A DNA stretch of 64,000 bases from Prolixibacteraceae bacterium UBA6029 (GTDB taxonomy: Bacteria; Bacteroidota; Bacteroidia; Bacteroidales; Prolixibacteraceae), in contig DIZL01000046.1 of assembly GCA_002429385.1 (NCBI GenBank), forward strand, positions 81,064 to 145,063, read 5' to 3'. The first letter of the stretch is position 1, and every line of letters starts with the position of its first letter. The translations under genes were made by a program, and so were the position numbers. Below are positions 43,112 to 52,316 of this stretch, piece by piece. Below the pieces are notes generated by a model that saw only the letters and a list, made by a program, of their open reading frames with translations, did not search any database and was not told the origin of the DNA.

Positions 43112-45610
43112 ATGATTTTGAAATACAAACTCCAATGCGGATTGCTTCTCCTGCTTTCCATACTTACATTCAATCTTTCTGCACAATTAACTACCAATCC
43201 TGTTGATTTCGTTGATTCAAGGATAGGCACAACAAACGATGGCAGCAGTTGCGTAATTGGCCCACAATTGCCTTTTGGATCCATTAATCCAAGTCCTCAA
43301 ACGCCAAATGGAGAGAATGATGGGTACGATCCTGGTCAGCCAATCCGTGGTTTTGGGCAGCTTCATGTCAGTGGAACCGGCTATGGAAAGTATGGCCAGA
43401 TCTTCCTTTCACCCCAGATAGGATTAGCGACAGGAGAAACAGCACATGATTCACCCAAAAGCAATGAAATTGCCTTTCCATACGAATATGGAGTTACATT
43501 GACTAAGTACAACATCCGCACAGAGTTCACTCCTTCCTATCATTCGGCGATTTATAAATTCACCTTTCCTCAGACGACTGACGGGCATTTGCTGATTGAC
43601 CTTACGCATAATATTCCGCTGGATATAATTCCATCAATGAATGGCAAAATCTCATCAGGAAAAATCAGCATTGACTCTATCAACAATACGATCAAAGGAT
43701 ATGGGAAGTATACCGGTGGCTTTGGTGGCGGTGACTATATCGTTTACTTTTTTGCACGCCTGGACAAGAAACCTATCCTATGCGGAACATGGAAAAACGC
43801 TGTGGTGCAGCCCAGGGACACAGTCGAAAGTATAGCAGTCATGAATGACCGCGTTGGAGCATACCTTAAATTCTCTACACAGGCCAATGAAGTCGTCAGT
43901 ATGAAGATCGCAGTATCATTTAAGAGCATTGCGCAAGCGCAAAAATGGCTGGATACCGAAATCCAGGACTGGAATTATGATGCCGTAAAGGAGAAAGCCA
44001 AAGCAGCCTGGAATGCTGAATTAAGTAAAATCCTGATTGAGGACAGCAGTGCAGACCATAAAAAAATCTTCTATTCGGCAATGTATCATGCCATGCTTAT
44101 GCCCCGGGACCGCACCAATGATATGACAGGGTTTGCCGATAATGTTTCTGTATGGGATGACCATTATGCCGTATGGGATACCTGGAGAACACTGTTTCCG
44201 CTGATGTCGCTCATCAATAAGCCCATGGTGAAAGGGAACATCAACTCATTCATCGAACGGTTTAAAAAGAACAAAAGGGTTAGGGATGCTTTCATTGCCG
44301 GGATTGACATGGCCGAGGAACAGGGGGGCAATAATATCGACAATATCATAGCTGATGGCTATGCAAAAGGAATTACGGGTGTGGATTGGGAAGCTGCATA
44401 TTCTGTATTAAAAAATAATGCGGATAAAGAACGTGCAGGATGGCAGGGATGGGGCACATTTGCCATTACTGACAACCTGATGGCCAGTTATAAAACAAAA
44501 GGCTGGATACCTGCAGGTGTGATGTCTTGTTCCAAATCACTGGAATATTCTTACAATGATTATTGTGCAGCATTGGTAGCCAAAGGATTGGGGAAAACAA
44601 CCGATTACACCACCTACCTGGATAGAAGTTACAAGTGGGAAAACTTGTGGAATCCGGATGCAGTGAGCGATCAGTATAAAGGATTCATCGTTCCTAAAAA
44701 TGCTGATGGCACATGGGTAGATATTGACATGAAAAAGAATTGGGGTTCATGGCAGAATTATTTTTATGAAGGAAGTTCATGGACTTACTCTTATTTTGTA
44801 CCTCATCAACTTGATAAACTGGTTTATCTTTCAGGAGGTAATGATAAATTTGCAGCAAAACTGGATTACGGATTCAAAAACAGCCTGATTGAGTATGACA
44901 ACGAACCTGCCTTCCTTGCTGTTCAGGCCTTTCATTATGCAGGGCGGCCTGACCTTGCAAGCTATTGGGTCAGGAAACTGATGACTACCAAATATTCGCT
45001 GAAAGGGTATCCGGGCAATGATGACAGTGGTGCCATGAGTTCCTGGTATATCTTTTCTTCCCTGGGGTTCTTCCCTAATGCAGGACAGGATATTTACTAT
45101 TTGGTAGGCCCGTTATATACAAAGTCATCTATTTCGTTGGGTGATAATAAAACCATTTCAATCGAAGCACAAAATGCGTCATCTATTAATCTGTACATCC
45201 AATCATGTACCATCAATGGTGTTGAGTGGACCAAATCATGGTTCAGCCATTCAGATATTAAGGACGGGGCGACCATCAAATTTGTGATGGGACCCAATCC
45301 ATCCAACTGGGCAAAAGCGGATGAAAGTTTAAAGTACCAGGGGGGTACTGCCGTTAACAATCTGAAACAGGGAAGCAATGATATAATTTACCCAAATCCC
45401 GCAACCGACCTGATTACTATTCGGATACAGAATCAACATTATCAGGATGTATCTATATTTGATGCAATTGGTAAACTTGCATTTCACAAAAACCTTAAAC
45501 CTGATTCAGAAAGCTTAACATTGGATGTAAAAGGATGGAGTAAAGGAATTTATTTTATCAGCCTGCGTCATGAAAACGGACGATCAAATTCCAAACTGGT
45601 AATTGAGTAA
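43112..45610 (+). CDS. GH92 alpha-mannosidase with T9SS sorting domain
   Basis: 832 residues; signal peptide ends LSAQ at about residue 25. GH92 features: VDSRIGTTNDGSSCVIGPQLPFG at the start, LMPRDRTNDMTG and AVWDTWRTLFPL in the (alpha/alpha)6 barrel, EYDNEPAFLAVQAFHYAG with the general-acid Glu, and YPGNDDSGAMSSWYIFSSLGF-type Ca/sugar-binding loop. The usual HGNEPSHH is replaced by YDNEPAFL, marking a divergent subfamily. The final ~75 residues (IIYPNPATDLITI ... GIYFISLR ... SKLVIE) are a T9SS sorting domain, so it works outside the cell, likely on alpha-mannans or N-glycans. Confidence 0.92.
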   Translation: MILKYKLQCGLLLLLSILTFNLSAQLTTNPVDFVDSRIGTTNDGSSCVIGPQLPFGSINPSPQTPNGENDGYDPGQPIRGFGQLHVSGTGYGKYGQIFLSPQIGLATGETAHDSPKSNEIAFPYEYGVTLTKYNIRTEFTPSYHSAIYKFTFPQTTDGHLLIDLTHNIPLDIIPSMNGKISSGKISIDSINNTIKGYGKYTGGFGGGDYIVYFFARLDKKPILCGTWKNAVVQPRDTVESIAVMNDRVGAYLKFSTQANEVVSMKIAVSFKSIAQAQKWLDTEIQDWNYDAVKEKAKAAWNAELSKILIEDSSADHKKIFYSAMYHAMLMPRDRTNDMTGFADNVSVWDDHYAVWDTWRTLFPLMSLINKPMVKGNINSFIERFKKNKRVRDAFIAGIDMAEEQGGNNIDNIIADGYAKGITGVDWEAAYSVLKNNADKERAGWQGWGTFAITDNLMASYKTKGWIPAGVMSCSKSLEYSYNDYCAALVAKGLGKTTDYTTYLDRSYKWENLWNPDAVSDQYKGFIVPKNADGTWVDIDMKKNWGSWQNYFYEGSSWTYSYFVPHQLDKLVYLSGGNDKFAAKLDYGFKNSLIEYDNEPAFLAVQAFHYAGRPDLASYWVRKLMTTKYSLKGYPGNDDSGAMSSWYIFSSLGFFPNAGQDIYYLVGPLYTKSSISLGDNKTISIEAQNASSINLYIQSCTINGVEWTKSWFSHSDIKDGATIKFVMGPNPSNWAKADESLKYQGGTAVNNLKQGSNDIIYPNPATDLITIRIQNQHYQDVSIFDAIGKLAFHKNLKPDSESLTLDVKGWSKGIYFISLRHENGRSNSKLVIE

Positions 45611-45687
45611 TTTGTTTCTTTTATTCCCTATTTTTGGTGACAGATAATACTAACTCCAATAAATCGTTTATATTAAAAATTAAAATC

Positions 45688-46425
45688 ATGAAGAGAAACA
45701 TTATTTTTACCTTATCATTGGTTGCAGCGATATTAATCGCACTTCCGGTAATTTCACAAACAGTGAATAAACTTACGGACAAAGAGAAAAAAGAAGGATG
45801 GGTACTCCTATTCAACGGTAAGAATTTCGATGGCTGGCGTCAATGTAACGGAAAGGCAATGCCCGCAAACTGGGTGATTGATCAAAGCACCATGAAAGTT
45901 TTCACTGCGAAGGACAAACAACCAGGTCAGCCTTCCGGTGGCGACATTCTTTACTCAACCAAAAAGTTTAAGAACTTCGAACTTACCGTTGATTGGAAAG
46001 CCAGCAAAATGGCCAATTCAGGAATCTTCTACGATGTTCGTGAAGTTCCCGGCCAACCTATCTATTATGCTGCCCCTGAAATTCAGATACTCGACAATGT
46101 GGATGCCAGCGATAATAAAGTGGATAGTCACCTTGCAGGTTCATTATACGACATGCTTCCAGCTGACCCTAAAACCGTTCATCCTGCCGGTTCATGGAAT
46201 ACAATTGTAATCCGCGTAAAAGATGGACACGTGACCTTTACTCAAAATGGGGTTAAAGTGGTTTCATTCACAATGTGGACTCCTGAATGGGATGCCATGG
46301 TTGCCAAGAGTAAATTCAAGTCCTTCCCCGGCTTTACCGAAGGAATTGCAAAAGAAGGATTTATTGGTCTTCAGGATCATGGATACCCTGTATGGTTCCG
46401 CAACATCAAGATCCGCGAACTGTAG
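45688..46425 (+). CDS. DUF1080 (3-keto-disaccharide hydrolase-type) secreted protein
   Basis: 245 residues from the ATG at 45688, which begins a signal peptide (MKRNIIFTLSLVAAILIALP, then VISQ); an earlier in-frame start would add 18 residues and spoil it. The single laminarinase-like jelly roll is DUF1080: GWVLLFNGKNFDGWR, FELTVDWKASKMANSGIFYDVRE, APEIQILDN, WNTIVIRVKDGHV and WFRNIKIREL. Family members hydrolyse 3-ketoglucosides or bind sugars. It follows GH92 by about 75 bp on the same strand. Confidence 0.9.
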   Translation: MKRNIIFTLSLVAAILIALPVISQTVNKLTDKEKKEGWVLLFNGKNFDGWRQCNGKAMPANWVIDQSTMKVFTAKDKQPGQPSGGDILYSTKKFKNFELTVDWKASKMANSGIFYDVREVPGQPIYYAAPEIQILDNVDASDNKVDSHLAGSLYDMLPADPKTVHPAGSWNTIVIRVKDGHVTFTQNGVKVVSFTMWTPEWDAMVAKSKFKSFPGFTEGIAKEGFIGLQDHGYPVWFRNIKIREL

Positions 46426-46441
46426 TTTGAATCAAATATAG

Positions 46442-46539
46442 AGGCTGTTTCAAAAGTTATTGCACAGGTCAGACCAGAATCCTGAACTATCGGGATCAGA
46501 CATCGATTCTGTGATAATTATAACTTTTGAAACAGCCCT
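46442..46539. repeat. Inverted repeat after the DUF1080 gene, terminator- or MITE-like
   Basis: GGCTGTTTCAAAAGTTAT (46442-46459) is repeated inverted at 46522-46539 and followed by CCCTTTTTATTC. The 98-bp size and terminal repeats recall a small non-autonomous element; the T-run after it also suits a terminator. Confidence 0.65.
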
Positions 46540-46708
46540 TTTTATTCAAGCCAAATCTTTCCATATTTAACAATATACGTTAAATCACAATTTACATATA
46601 AGACATTCCCCGATAAAGGACATGAATGTATTGTCTGAATAGCCGCAAAATGGTATATTTGAAGTCCCTGTAGGCAACTAAACATTAATTTGAACACATT
46701 TGCCCATA

Positions 46709-47239
46709 ATGACTACATCATTACCGAAAATCAACTATAAGGAGGTTAAACGCTGGTATCTTGAAATGACCAGAGAACCTGTTGACCTGAAACCGGTCCT
46801 TCCTGACCATACTCAGATCAGGCTGTTCAAGGGAGATTGCAAAGAATACCGGATACTTAATAAGCTTGTTGGTGGCGATTTAGGCTGGGTCGACCGGCAA
46901 TTGATGTGTGATGAAGACTTATCTCTAATCATTAGTCATCCAAAAGTAAAAATCCATGTTTTGTATACAGCTGATGAACAGGCCGGATTTGCTGAACTGG
47001 ACTCCCGCACCGAAGACGAGGTGCATATGGAATATTTTGGTCTGACGCCCAAGGCCCGGGGCAAAGGATTGGGTAAGGCTTTCCTGTATTGGGCAATTAC
47101 TGAAGCCTGGAAATCAAAACCACGGAAATTACTATTGAATACCTGCGAAATAGACGACCCGAAAGCTTTGCCGATGTATCTGAAGGCTGGATTTCAGATT
47201 GTAGAGGAACGATTCGAAAAGCAGGCAATAATCGTTTGA
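46709..47239 (+). CDS. GNAT-family N-acetyltransferase
   Basis: 176 residues from the ATG at 46709 (an in-frame TTG at 46700 is less likely). The acetyl-CoA-binding motif is YFGLTPKARGKGLGKAFLYWAI, with R-G-K-G-L-G at the pyrophosphate loop. HMEYFGL and LLNTCEIDDPKALPMYLKAGF complete the fold with the typical Y-x-K-x-G-F ending. Target unknown. Monocistronic. Confidence 0.9.
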   Translation: MTTSLPKINYKEVKRWYLEMTREPVDLKPVLPDHTQIRLFKGDCKEYRILNKLVGGDLGWVDRQLMCDEDLSLIISHPKVKIHVLYTADEQAGFAELDSRTEDEVHMEYFGLTPKARGKGLGKAFLYWAITEAWKSKPRKLLLNTCEIDDPKALPMYLKAGFQIVEERFEKQAIIV

Positions 47240-47313
47240 TCTGCAAGGCTTAGATTGGATTAAAATATCATTATCTTGTGAATTTATTTGTCTCAAATAT
47301 AAACCAATAATCG

Positions 47314-47946
47314 ATGAAAAACCTTGTACTGATAATCGCCTTTCTCCTTGGAGCTACATTTACCCATGCCCAGAATCCTGTCGGAATATTTGAAAACCAT
47401 GCCGATATCGGCAAGGTATTGCATAAAGGCACCGCAACTTTTGATAATTCCTTACAGACCTATAAACTTTCGGGATCAGGAGAAAACATCTGGTTTAAAA
47501 AGGACGAATTACACTTTCTATGGAGAAAACTGAAGGGTGATTTTCTTATGACCACGCAACCCAGTCTGGAAGGCAAAGGTGGCAATGCTCACCGGAAATC
47601 AGGATTGATGTTCCGTACAAGTATCGATACCAGTGCGGCAATGGTCTGCCTGACTGTTCATGGAGACGGCTTAACCTGTTTTCAATACCGCAAACAGAAC
47701 GGCGGCAATATTGAAGAGATCAAATTACCCATTGTAAATGCCGACATCTTACAACTCGAACGCCGTGGCCGTAGTTATATCGTATCGGTTGCTAAACTGG
47801 GTAACCCTTTCTGGACCGTTGAAGTTCCTGATTTTGATTTCCCGGAAGATCTCCTGGTTGGGCTATTTGTTTGTTCGCACGACAAGAATGCGGTTGAACA
47901 AGCCTCATTCATAAACACCCGTCTTTTTACGGCAATAGGTAAATGA
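47314..47946 (+). CDS. Secreted DUF1349-like concanavalin-fold protein
   Basis: 210 residues with a signal peptide (MKNLVLIIAFLLGATFTHAQ). The mature domain has the beta-sandwich pattern seen in Bacteroidota proteins annotated as DUF1349 or as the N-terminal part of some TolB-like proteins: GSGENIWFKKDELHFLWRKLKGDF, HRKSGLMFRTSID, LVGLFVCSHD and FINTRLF. The complete domain stands alone without its usual fusion partner. Probably binds carbohydrate at the surface; this is inference. Confidence 0.7.
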   Translation: MKNLVLIIAFLLGATFTHAQNPVGIFENHADIGKVLHKGTATFDNSLQTYKLSGSGENIWFKKDELHFLWRKLKGDFLMTTQPSLEGKGGNAHRKSGLMFRTSIDTSAAMVCLTVHGDGLTCFQYRKQNGGNIEEIKLPIVNADILQLERRGRSYIVSVAKLGNPFWTVEVPDFDFPEDLLVGLFVCSHDKNAVEQASFINTRLFTAIGK

Positions 47947-48052
47947 TTTAACTAACGAACAGGCGAATAAAGAAGCTGACGAATGGCTAAACTAATACAA
48001 AGAAAACCTGTTCATTAATTTCTATTTCTGACTATATGAAATTCAAAGAAGA

Positions 48053-48841
48053 ATGAAAAGACTATATTGCTTCCTGATTGGCCTTCTGCCTTGTTTCCTG
48101 ATTGGCTGTGCACAAACAAATACGATTCCTTATGGGAATAATCCCCAGGCAGGTCATTATGCCCAGGTGAATGGCATTCAGTTGTATTACGAAACCTACG
48201 GAACCGGCGAGCCCCTGATCATGTTGCATGGCAATGGTGGTTCCATCAATGCATTCAGCAATCAAATTCCTTTTTTTGAAAAGTACTATCAGGTCATCGC
48301 CATTGACAGCCGTTTGCAGGGTAAATCAGGAGGTTCACCCGATAAAATCTCCTATGATCTGATGGCTTCCGACTTCTGTGCATTGCTTGATCAGTTGAAT
48401 ATCAAATCTGCCAATGTCCTTGGATGGAGTGATGGGGGAATAGACGGAATCATTATGGCCCTGAATTGTCCGGATAAGGTAAAGAAACTAGCCATTTCAG
48501 GAGCCAACACTGTACCCGATTCTTCCGCAGTGACAAATGCCGATATTCTGGGCATGAAGGATTTTGTGACCCATACTCTTACGAATTCCAAAACCGCCAT
48601 CGCCCTGGTTCATATGATGATCGACCAGCCCAACATTCCCTATGCCAATCTGAGCCAGATCCATTGTCCGGTACTGGTCATGGCCGGCGATCACGATATG
48701 ATTAAACCAGAGCATACCCTAAAAATCTTTCAGTCCATACCATCAGCATCATTGTGTATATTCCCGGATTCCAACCATGGTGTCTGCCAGCAGCATCCAG
48801 ATCTGTTTAATCAAACGGTATTGACTTTCCTTACTAAATGA
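48053..48841 (+). CDS. Alpha/beta hydrolase, lipoprotein
   Basis: 262 residues; lipobox in PCFLIGCAQ. The fold is clear: GEPLIMLHGNGGS (oxyanion HG), the nucleophile elbow GWSDGGIDG with Ser, catalytic Asp in VMAGDHDMI and His in PDSNHGVCQQHP. The G-W-S-D-G elbow is typical of small esterases or lactonases. Substrate unknown. It is convergent with scdA and ends at a shared hairpin terminator. Confidence 0.9.
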   Translation: MKRLYCFLIGLLPCFLIGCAQTNTIPYGNNPQAGHYAQVNGIQLYYETYGTGEPLIMLHGNGGSINAFSNQIPFFEKYYQVIAIDSRLQGKSGGSPDKISYDLMASDFCALLDQLNIKSANVLGWSDGGIDGIIMALNCPDKVKKLAISGANTVPDSSAVTNADILGMKDFVTHTLTNSKTAIALVHMMIDQPNIPYANLSQIHCPVLVMAGDHDMIKPEHTLKIFQSIPSASLCIFPDSNHGVCQQHPDLFNQTVLTFLTK

Positions 48842-48894
48842 CGGAACTATAAGCGCTTTGTTTAATTACCTTACATTTACTGCAATCCTATAAC

Positions 48895-48934
48895 AACTAA
48901 TAAATCCGGTACCCGGATCCCGGATCTATTAGTT
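48895..48934. terminator. Bidirectional hairpin between the hydrolase and scdA genes
   Basis: AACTAATAAATCCGG and CCGGATCTATTAGTT form a 15-bp stem with one mismatch around a 10-base loop, midway between two convergent genes. Confidence 0.7.
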
Positions 48935-48954
48935 ATCCCTCTGCTGCTAACCTG

Positions 48955-49683
48955 TTAATTTAGCTGCAAGGCGTGTTCCATTGCAATAGCTTTTGGAAAC
49001 AGGATATTGTTTTCCAGATGAATGTGACGGTGCAGATCATCTTCAAACTCCTTCAGCTTACCGTAAAGAACCCGAAAAGTATTGCAGGCATCTTCCGGAG
49101 GAGTATATCCATCGCTCAGGCGAAATAATTCCTTCAGGATTACTCCAGCACTTTCATGCTCCCTTTCCATTACAGAAATGGGGCCCATAACGGTTCCGAA
49201 GCACGAAGGATCGGTACATTTTCCGGCTGAATCATCAGCAGCCAGCTTCTTAATATAAGGGAAAAGCACGCCTTCCTCTTTCTGCATGTGAGCCAGCAAT
49301 TCTTCAGCCAAATCCTGAAACAGCTCATTGATTCGGATCACTTCCTTATGATTGGCGCCATGTACGTCGAAAACCTTTTGTGCCAGCGGCAATATCTGCG
49401 GAATGGCTTTAGTCACATACTGATGATGGGTATGAATAATATAATCGGCCAGGAAACCAAGGTCCCAGCTGTCAAAATCATGCACTGCCGATCCCTTTTC
49501 ATTCTGCAAAGCCTCTAATGAATTAATCACCGTCGTTTCGTCACATTTGCTGTTGGCGCAAGCCTCGGCAACCGAAATCTTACCTCCGCAGCAAAAGTCT
49601 ATTCCGTAACTGCTGAATATGTCGGCAGCCCTGAAATCCAATTTTACAATCTCCCCTACTGATTTATTTCTAATATTTTCCAT
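48955..49683 (-). CDS. Iron-sulfur cluster repair di-iron protein (ScdA/YtfE family)
   Basis: 242 residues from the ATG at 49683; a frame start at 49731 gives 16 unlikely residues. The N-terminal DUF542 domain has the double Cys in GIDFCCGGKISVAEAC. The hemerythrin-like domain supplies di-iron ligands in HTHHQYV, VHGANHKE, LLAHMQKEEGVLFP, EREHESAG and HRHIHLENNILFP. These proteins repair Fe-S centres damaged by NO and oxidants or reduce NO. It lies downstream of the NO reductase on the same strand, with a repeat between them. Confidence 0.93.
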   Translation of the reverse strand: MENIRNKSVGEIVKLDFRAADIFSSYGIDFCCGGKISVAEACANSKCDETTVINSLEALQNEKGSAVHDFDSWDLGFLADYIIHTHHQYVTKAIPQILPLAQKVFDVHGANHKEVIRINELFQDLAEELLAHMQKEEGVLFPYIKKLAADDSAGKCTDPSCFGTVMGPISVMEREHESAGVILKELFRLSDGYTPPEDACNTFRVLYGKLKEFEDDLHRHIHLENNILFPKAIAMEHALQLN

Positions 49684-49716
49684 TTTGATACTTATTAAAT
49701 TATTTTCATTAATATA

Positions 49717-49805
49717 AACCACAGAGAACACAGAGTTTATACTGAGTAAACAGAGACACTAATTGTTAATCCAAACTTTTTATTTTCTCCGTATTCTCTG
49801 TGGTT
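49717..49805. repeat. Inverted repeat between the NO reductase and scdA
   Basis: AACCACAGAGAACACAGAG (49717-49735) is mirrored by CTCCGTATTCTCTGTGGTT (49787-49805) with two mismatches. It sits between the norZ stop and the scdA ATG and could reduce readthrough. Confidence 0.7.
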
Positions 49806-49819
49806 AAAAGAACTTTTTT

Positions 49820-52069
49820 CTATTTTTCTTCTTTATGTATCGACCAGCCAAAAAGCAGACCGGCCACAAAATAAACCAACGCCATTACTCCCACTGCAAA
49901 TATGGTATCTCCTATGACGCGCATCCAGCGAAGTGTCTGCATGAATGGTTGTTGTAGAAATTCAGCCGAACGGGCATACCACATACCGTATTTCACACTG
50001 GCAAAAGTTTGCAGCAGTCCAATCGGCAATACGCTGATCAAAACCATCAGGGCAAGTCCGATATTGATGCCCCAAAAAGCAATGAACAAGGGCTTATCGT
50101 TCCATACACTCTTCACCCACATGTTCCGCAGAACAAATAACATGAGCGAAATACCCAGCATTCCGTACACGCCAAACAATGCGGTATGACCGTGCACTGC
50201 TGTTGTATTTAGACCCTGCATATAATACAATGCGGTTGGCGGATTAATCAGGAAGCCAAATATTCCTGCCCCCACTAAATTCCAGAATGCAACGGAAATT
50301 AATCCGTAGATAGGCCAGCGGTAAGCTGTCAGCCAGTTGGTGTGACGGCTCAGTTTATAGTTATGCCAAACTTCGAAGCCCATCAGAACCAGCGGAACAA
50401 CTTCCAGTGCGCTGAATGTAGCTCCCAGTGCCAGGATAGCGGTTGGCGTTCCCGTAAAATAAAGATGATGGAAAGTGCCGATGATACCACCTCCTAAAAA
50501 GATAATGGTCGAAAGCAGTACTGCCGTAGTAGCCGTCTTGATACGCAAAAGCCCCAGTTGTACGAAAATAAAGGCCGAAACAACAGCAGCAAATACTTCG
50601 AAGAAGCCTTCAACCCAGAGGTGAACCACCCACCAGCGCCAGTATTCGGCAATAGCCAGATTGGTTTGTTGTCCCCACATCAGACCGGCACCGTAGAAAG
50701 AACCAATGGCAGCCGATGCAACCACGAAAAGAACGATCAAATTGCGGCTTTCGGAAGGTGTTTTCAGGATTGGAATCAGCGGACGAACCATTAAAGCCAG
50801 CCAGATAAACAAGCCTGCAAACAGGAAAATCTGCCAGAAGCGGCCCAGGTCGACATATTCGTATCCCTGGTGTCCGAACCAAAAGTTTTGGGTATAGCCC
50901 AGTTTCTGCATAACACCCATCCATTGACCTGCCAATGAACCAACAACAATAACAAGCAGTGCGCCAAAGAGCACATTGACTCCGAGTCGCTGAAATTTAG
51001 GTTCATAACCCGAAACAGCCGGGGCGATATATAATCCGGTAGCCAGCCATGAGGTTGCAATCCAGAATATAGCCAGCTGAACATGCCAGGTTCGTGAGAT
51101 GGAATAAGGTAAGATCGTGTCGAGGTTAAGCCCGTAAAACGAATGTCCTTCGACCCCAAAATGAGCGGTAATAACCCCCATAATAACCTGAACCAGTATC
51201 AGCGCAGTAACGATTACGAAATATTTCAACGTGGCCTTCATCGAAGGAGTCGAGGTCATCGTCAGCAGTGGATTTACCAAGGGCATAACCAAATGCTCTT
51301 CCTTGTCGCGGGTTCGGGCATACTGATAGGCCATCAGGGCAATACCCAACAGCAAAATGATCACGCTAAACCCTGTCCATATCTGCAAATCGCCTGTGGC
51401 CACATTGCCAACCAGTTCTTCATGCGGCCAGTTGTGCGTATAAGTCAGTTCGCTTTGTGGCCGTTCGGTCACGCAAGCCCAGGAAGCCCAGAAAAAGAAA
51501 GCCGTCATCTTGTCCATCCGCTCCTTGGTTTTGATCGAATTTTCAGGAATGGAATAGGCTTCACGCAACTTAGCCATGGCCGGATCGTTGGTAAACAGAC
51601 CGGCGTAAAAAGCGCTGGTTTTCTGAATAGCCTGAGCCCGTGTGGCGCTTACTGTAATCGTTTTCGCCGTTTCGCTGAACGTGTTTTTCCGGATATCTTC
51701 CTGAAGTTTGATTTTCAGGAAAGCCTGATCTGCCGGATCAATTTCAGCGAATTTCTTGCCAAATTTCTCTGTAGATAGGGCATCCAGTATAGCAATTGCC
51801 TCCTTGTGAAGCCAATCAGCAGTCCAGTCGGGCGCCTGATAGGCTCCATGCCCCCAAATCGTTCCCAGTTCCTGGCCGCCTATTGATTGCCAGACGTTTT
51901 GTCCGTCGCGAATGTCCTGACCGGTAAACAGAACCGTTCCATCACTGGTTACTACCTGGTCAGGAATTGGAGGAGCCTGATGGTAAATCTCTATTCCGAA
52001 GTACCCCAGTACTCCAAAACTGAGAACCATGACCGCTATGAACCCAAACCACAATTTTCGAATGTTCAT
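49820..52069 (-). CDS. norZ: Quinol-dependent nitric oxide reductase (qNOR, NorB/NorZ type)
   Basis: 749 residues, the length of single-subunit qNORs. The N-terminal ~220 residues form the first span plus the periplasmic cytochrome c-like fold without haem ligands (DGQNVWQSIGGQELGTIWGHGAYQAPDW). About 12 further spans follow with haem-copper oxidase-type histidines (SRTWHVQLAIFWIA, WVVHLWVEGFFEVF, GTFHHLYFTG, HTALFGVYG). It reduces NO to N2O with electrons from quinol, usually for detoxification. A TATATTTG -7 box (52126-52133) and an operator-like inverted repeat lie upstream. Confidence 0.95.
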   Translation of the reverse strand: MNIRKLWFGFIAVMVLSFGVLGYFGIEIYHQAPPIPDQVVTSDGTVLFTGQDIRDGQNVWQSIGGQELGTIWGHGAYQAPDWTADWLHKEAIAILDALSTEKFGKKFAEIDPADQAFLKIKLQEDIRKNTFSETAKTITVSATRAQAIQKTSAFYAGLFTNDPAMAKLREAYSIPENSIKTKERMDKMTAFFFWASWACVTERPQSELTYTHNWPHEELVGNVATGDLQIWTGFSVIILLLGIALMAYQYARTRDKEEHLVMPLVNPLLTMTSTPSMKATLKYFVIVTALILVQVIMGVITAHFGVEGHSFYGLNLDTILPYSISRTWHVQLAIFWIATSWLATGLYIAPAVSGYEPKFQRLGVNVLFGALLVIVVGSLAGQWMGVMQKLGYTQNFWFGHQGYEYVDLGRFWQIFLFAGLFIWLALMVRPLIPILKTPSESRNLIVLFVVASAAIGSFYGAGLMWGQQTNLAIAEYWRWWVVHLWVEGFFEVFAAVVSAFIFVQLGLLRIKTATTAVLLSTIIFLGGGIIGTFHHLYFTGTPTAILALGATFSALEVVPLVLMGFEVWHNYKLSRHTNWLTAYRWPIYGLISVAFWNLVGAGIFGFLINPPTALYYMQGLNTTAVHGHTALFGVYGMLGISLMLFVLRNMWVKSVWNDKPLFIAFWGINIGLALMVLISVLPIGLLQTFASVKYGMWYARSAEFLQQPFMQTLRWMRVIGDTIFAVGVMALVYFVAGLLFGWSIHKEEK

Positions 52070-52125
52070 TACTCTTAGATTTTAATATTTATAAATAGGT
52101 TATTTTGAAATTTCATGATGCAGAA

Positions 52126-52179
52126 CAAATATAGTTGGGTTAATTTGCCTACTTTTATGAGCGAGATCATACAGGCAAA
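52126..52179. promoter_or_regulatory. Promoter and nested inverted repeat between norZ and the Crp/Fnr gene
   Basis: The minus-strand -7 box TATATTTG is at 52126-52133. A nested inverted repeat follows: outer TTTGCCT (52144-52150) and AGGCAAA (52173-52179), inner TATGA-N6-TCATA (52156-52171). The inner site is centred about 43 bp from the expected norZ start (near 52120), close to the class II position of Crp/Fnr activators, and no -33 element is visible. Confidence 0.55.
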
Positions 52180-52316
52180 AATCAGTTAATTATCTATATT
52201 TATGATCGTTGTATTCATTTTAAACCTGTTTCAGGATAAAAAGCAAACTGGCATAGAAGATTAAAGCCTCTTTATTTATTAAATCAAGGCAACAGTAATG
52301 CCTAAACTGATCGAAA

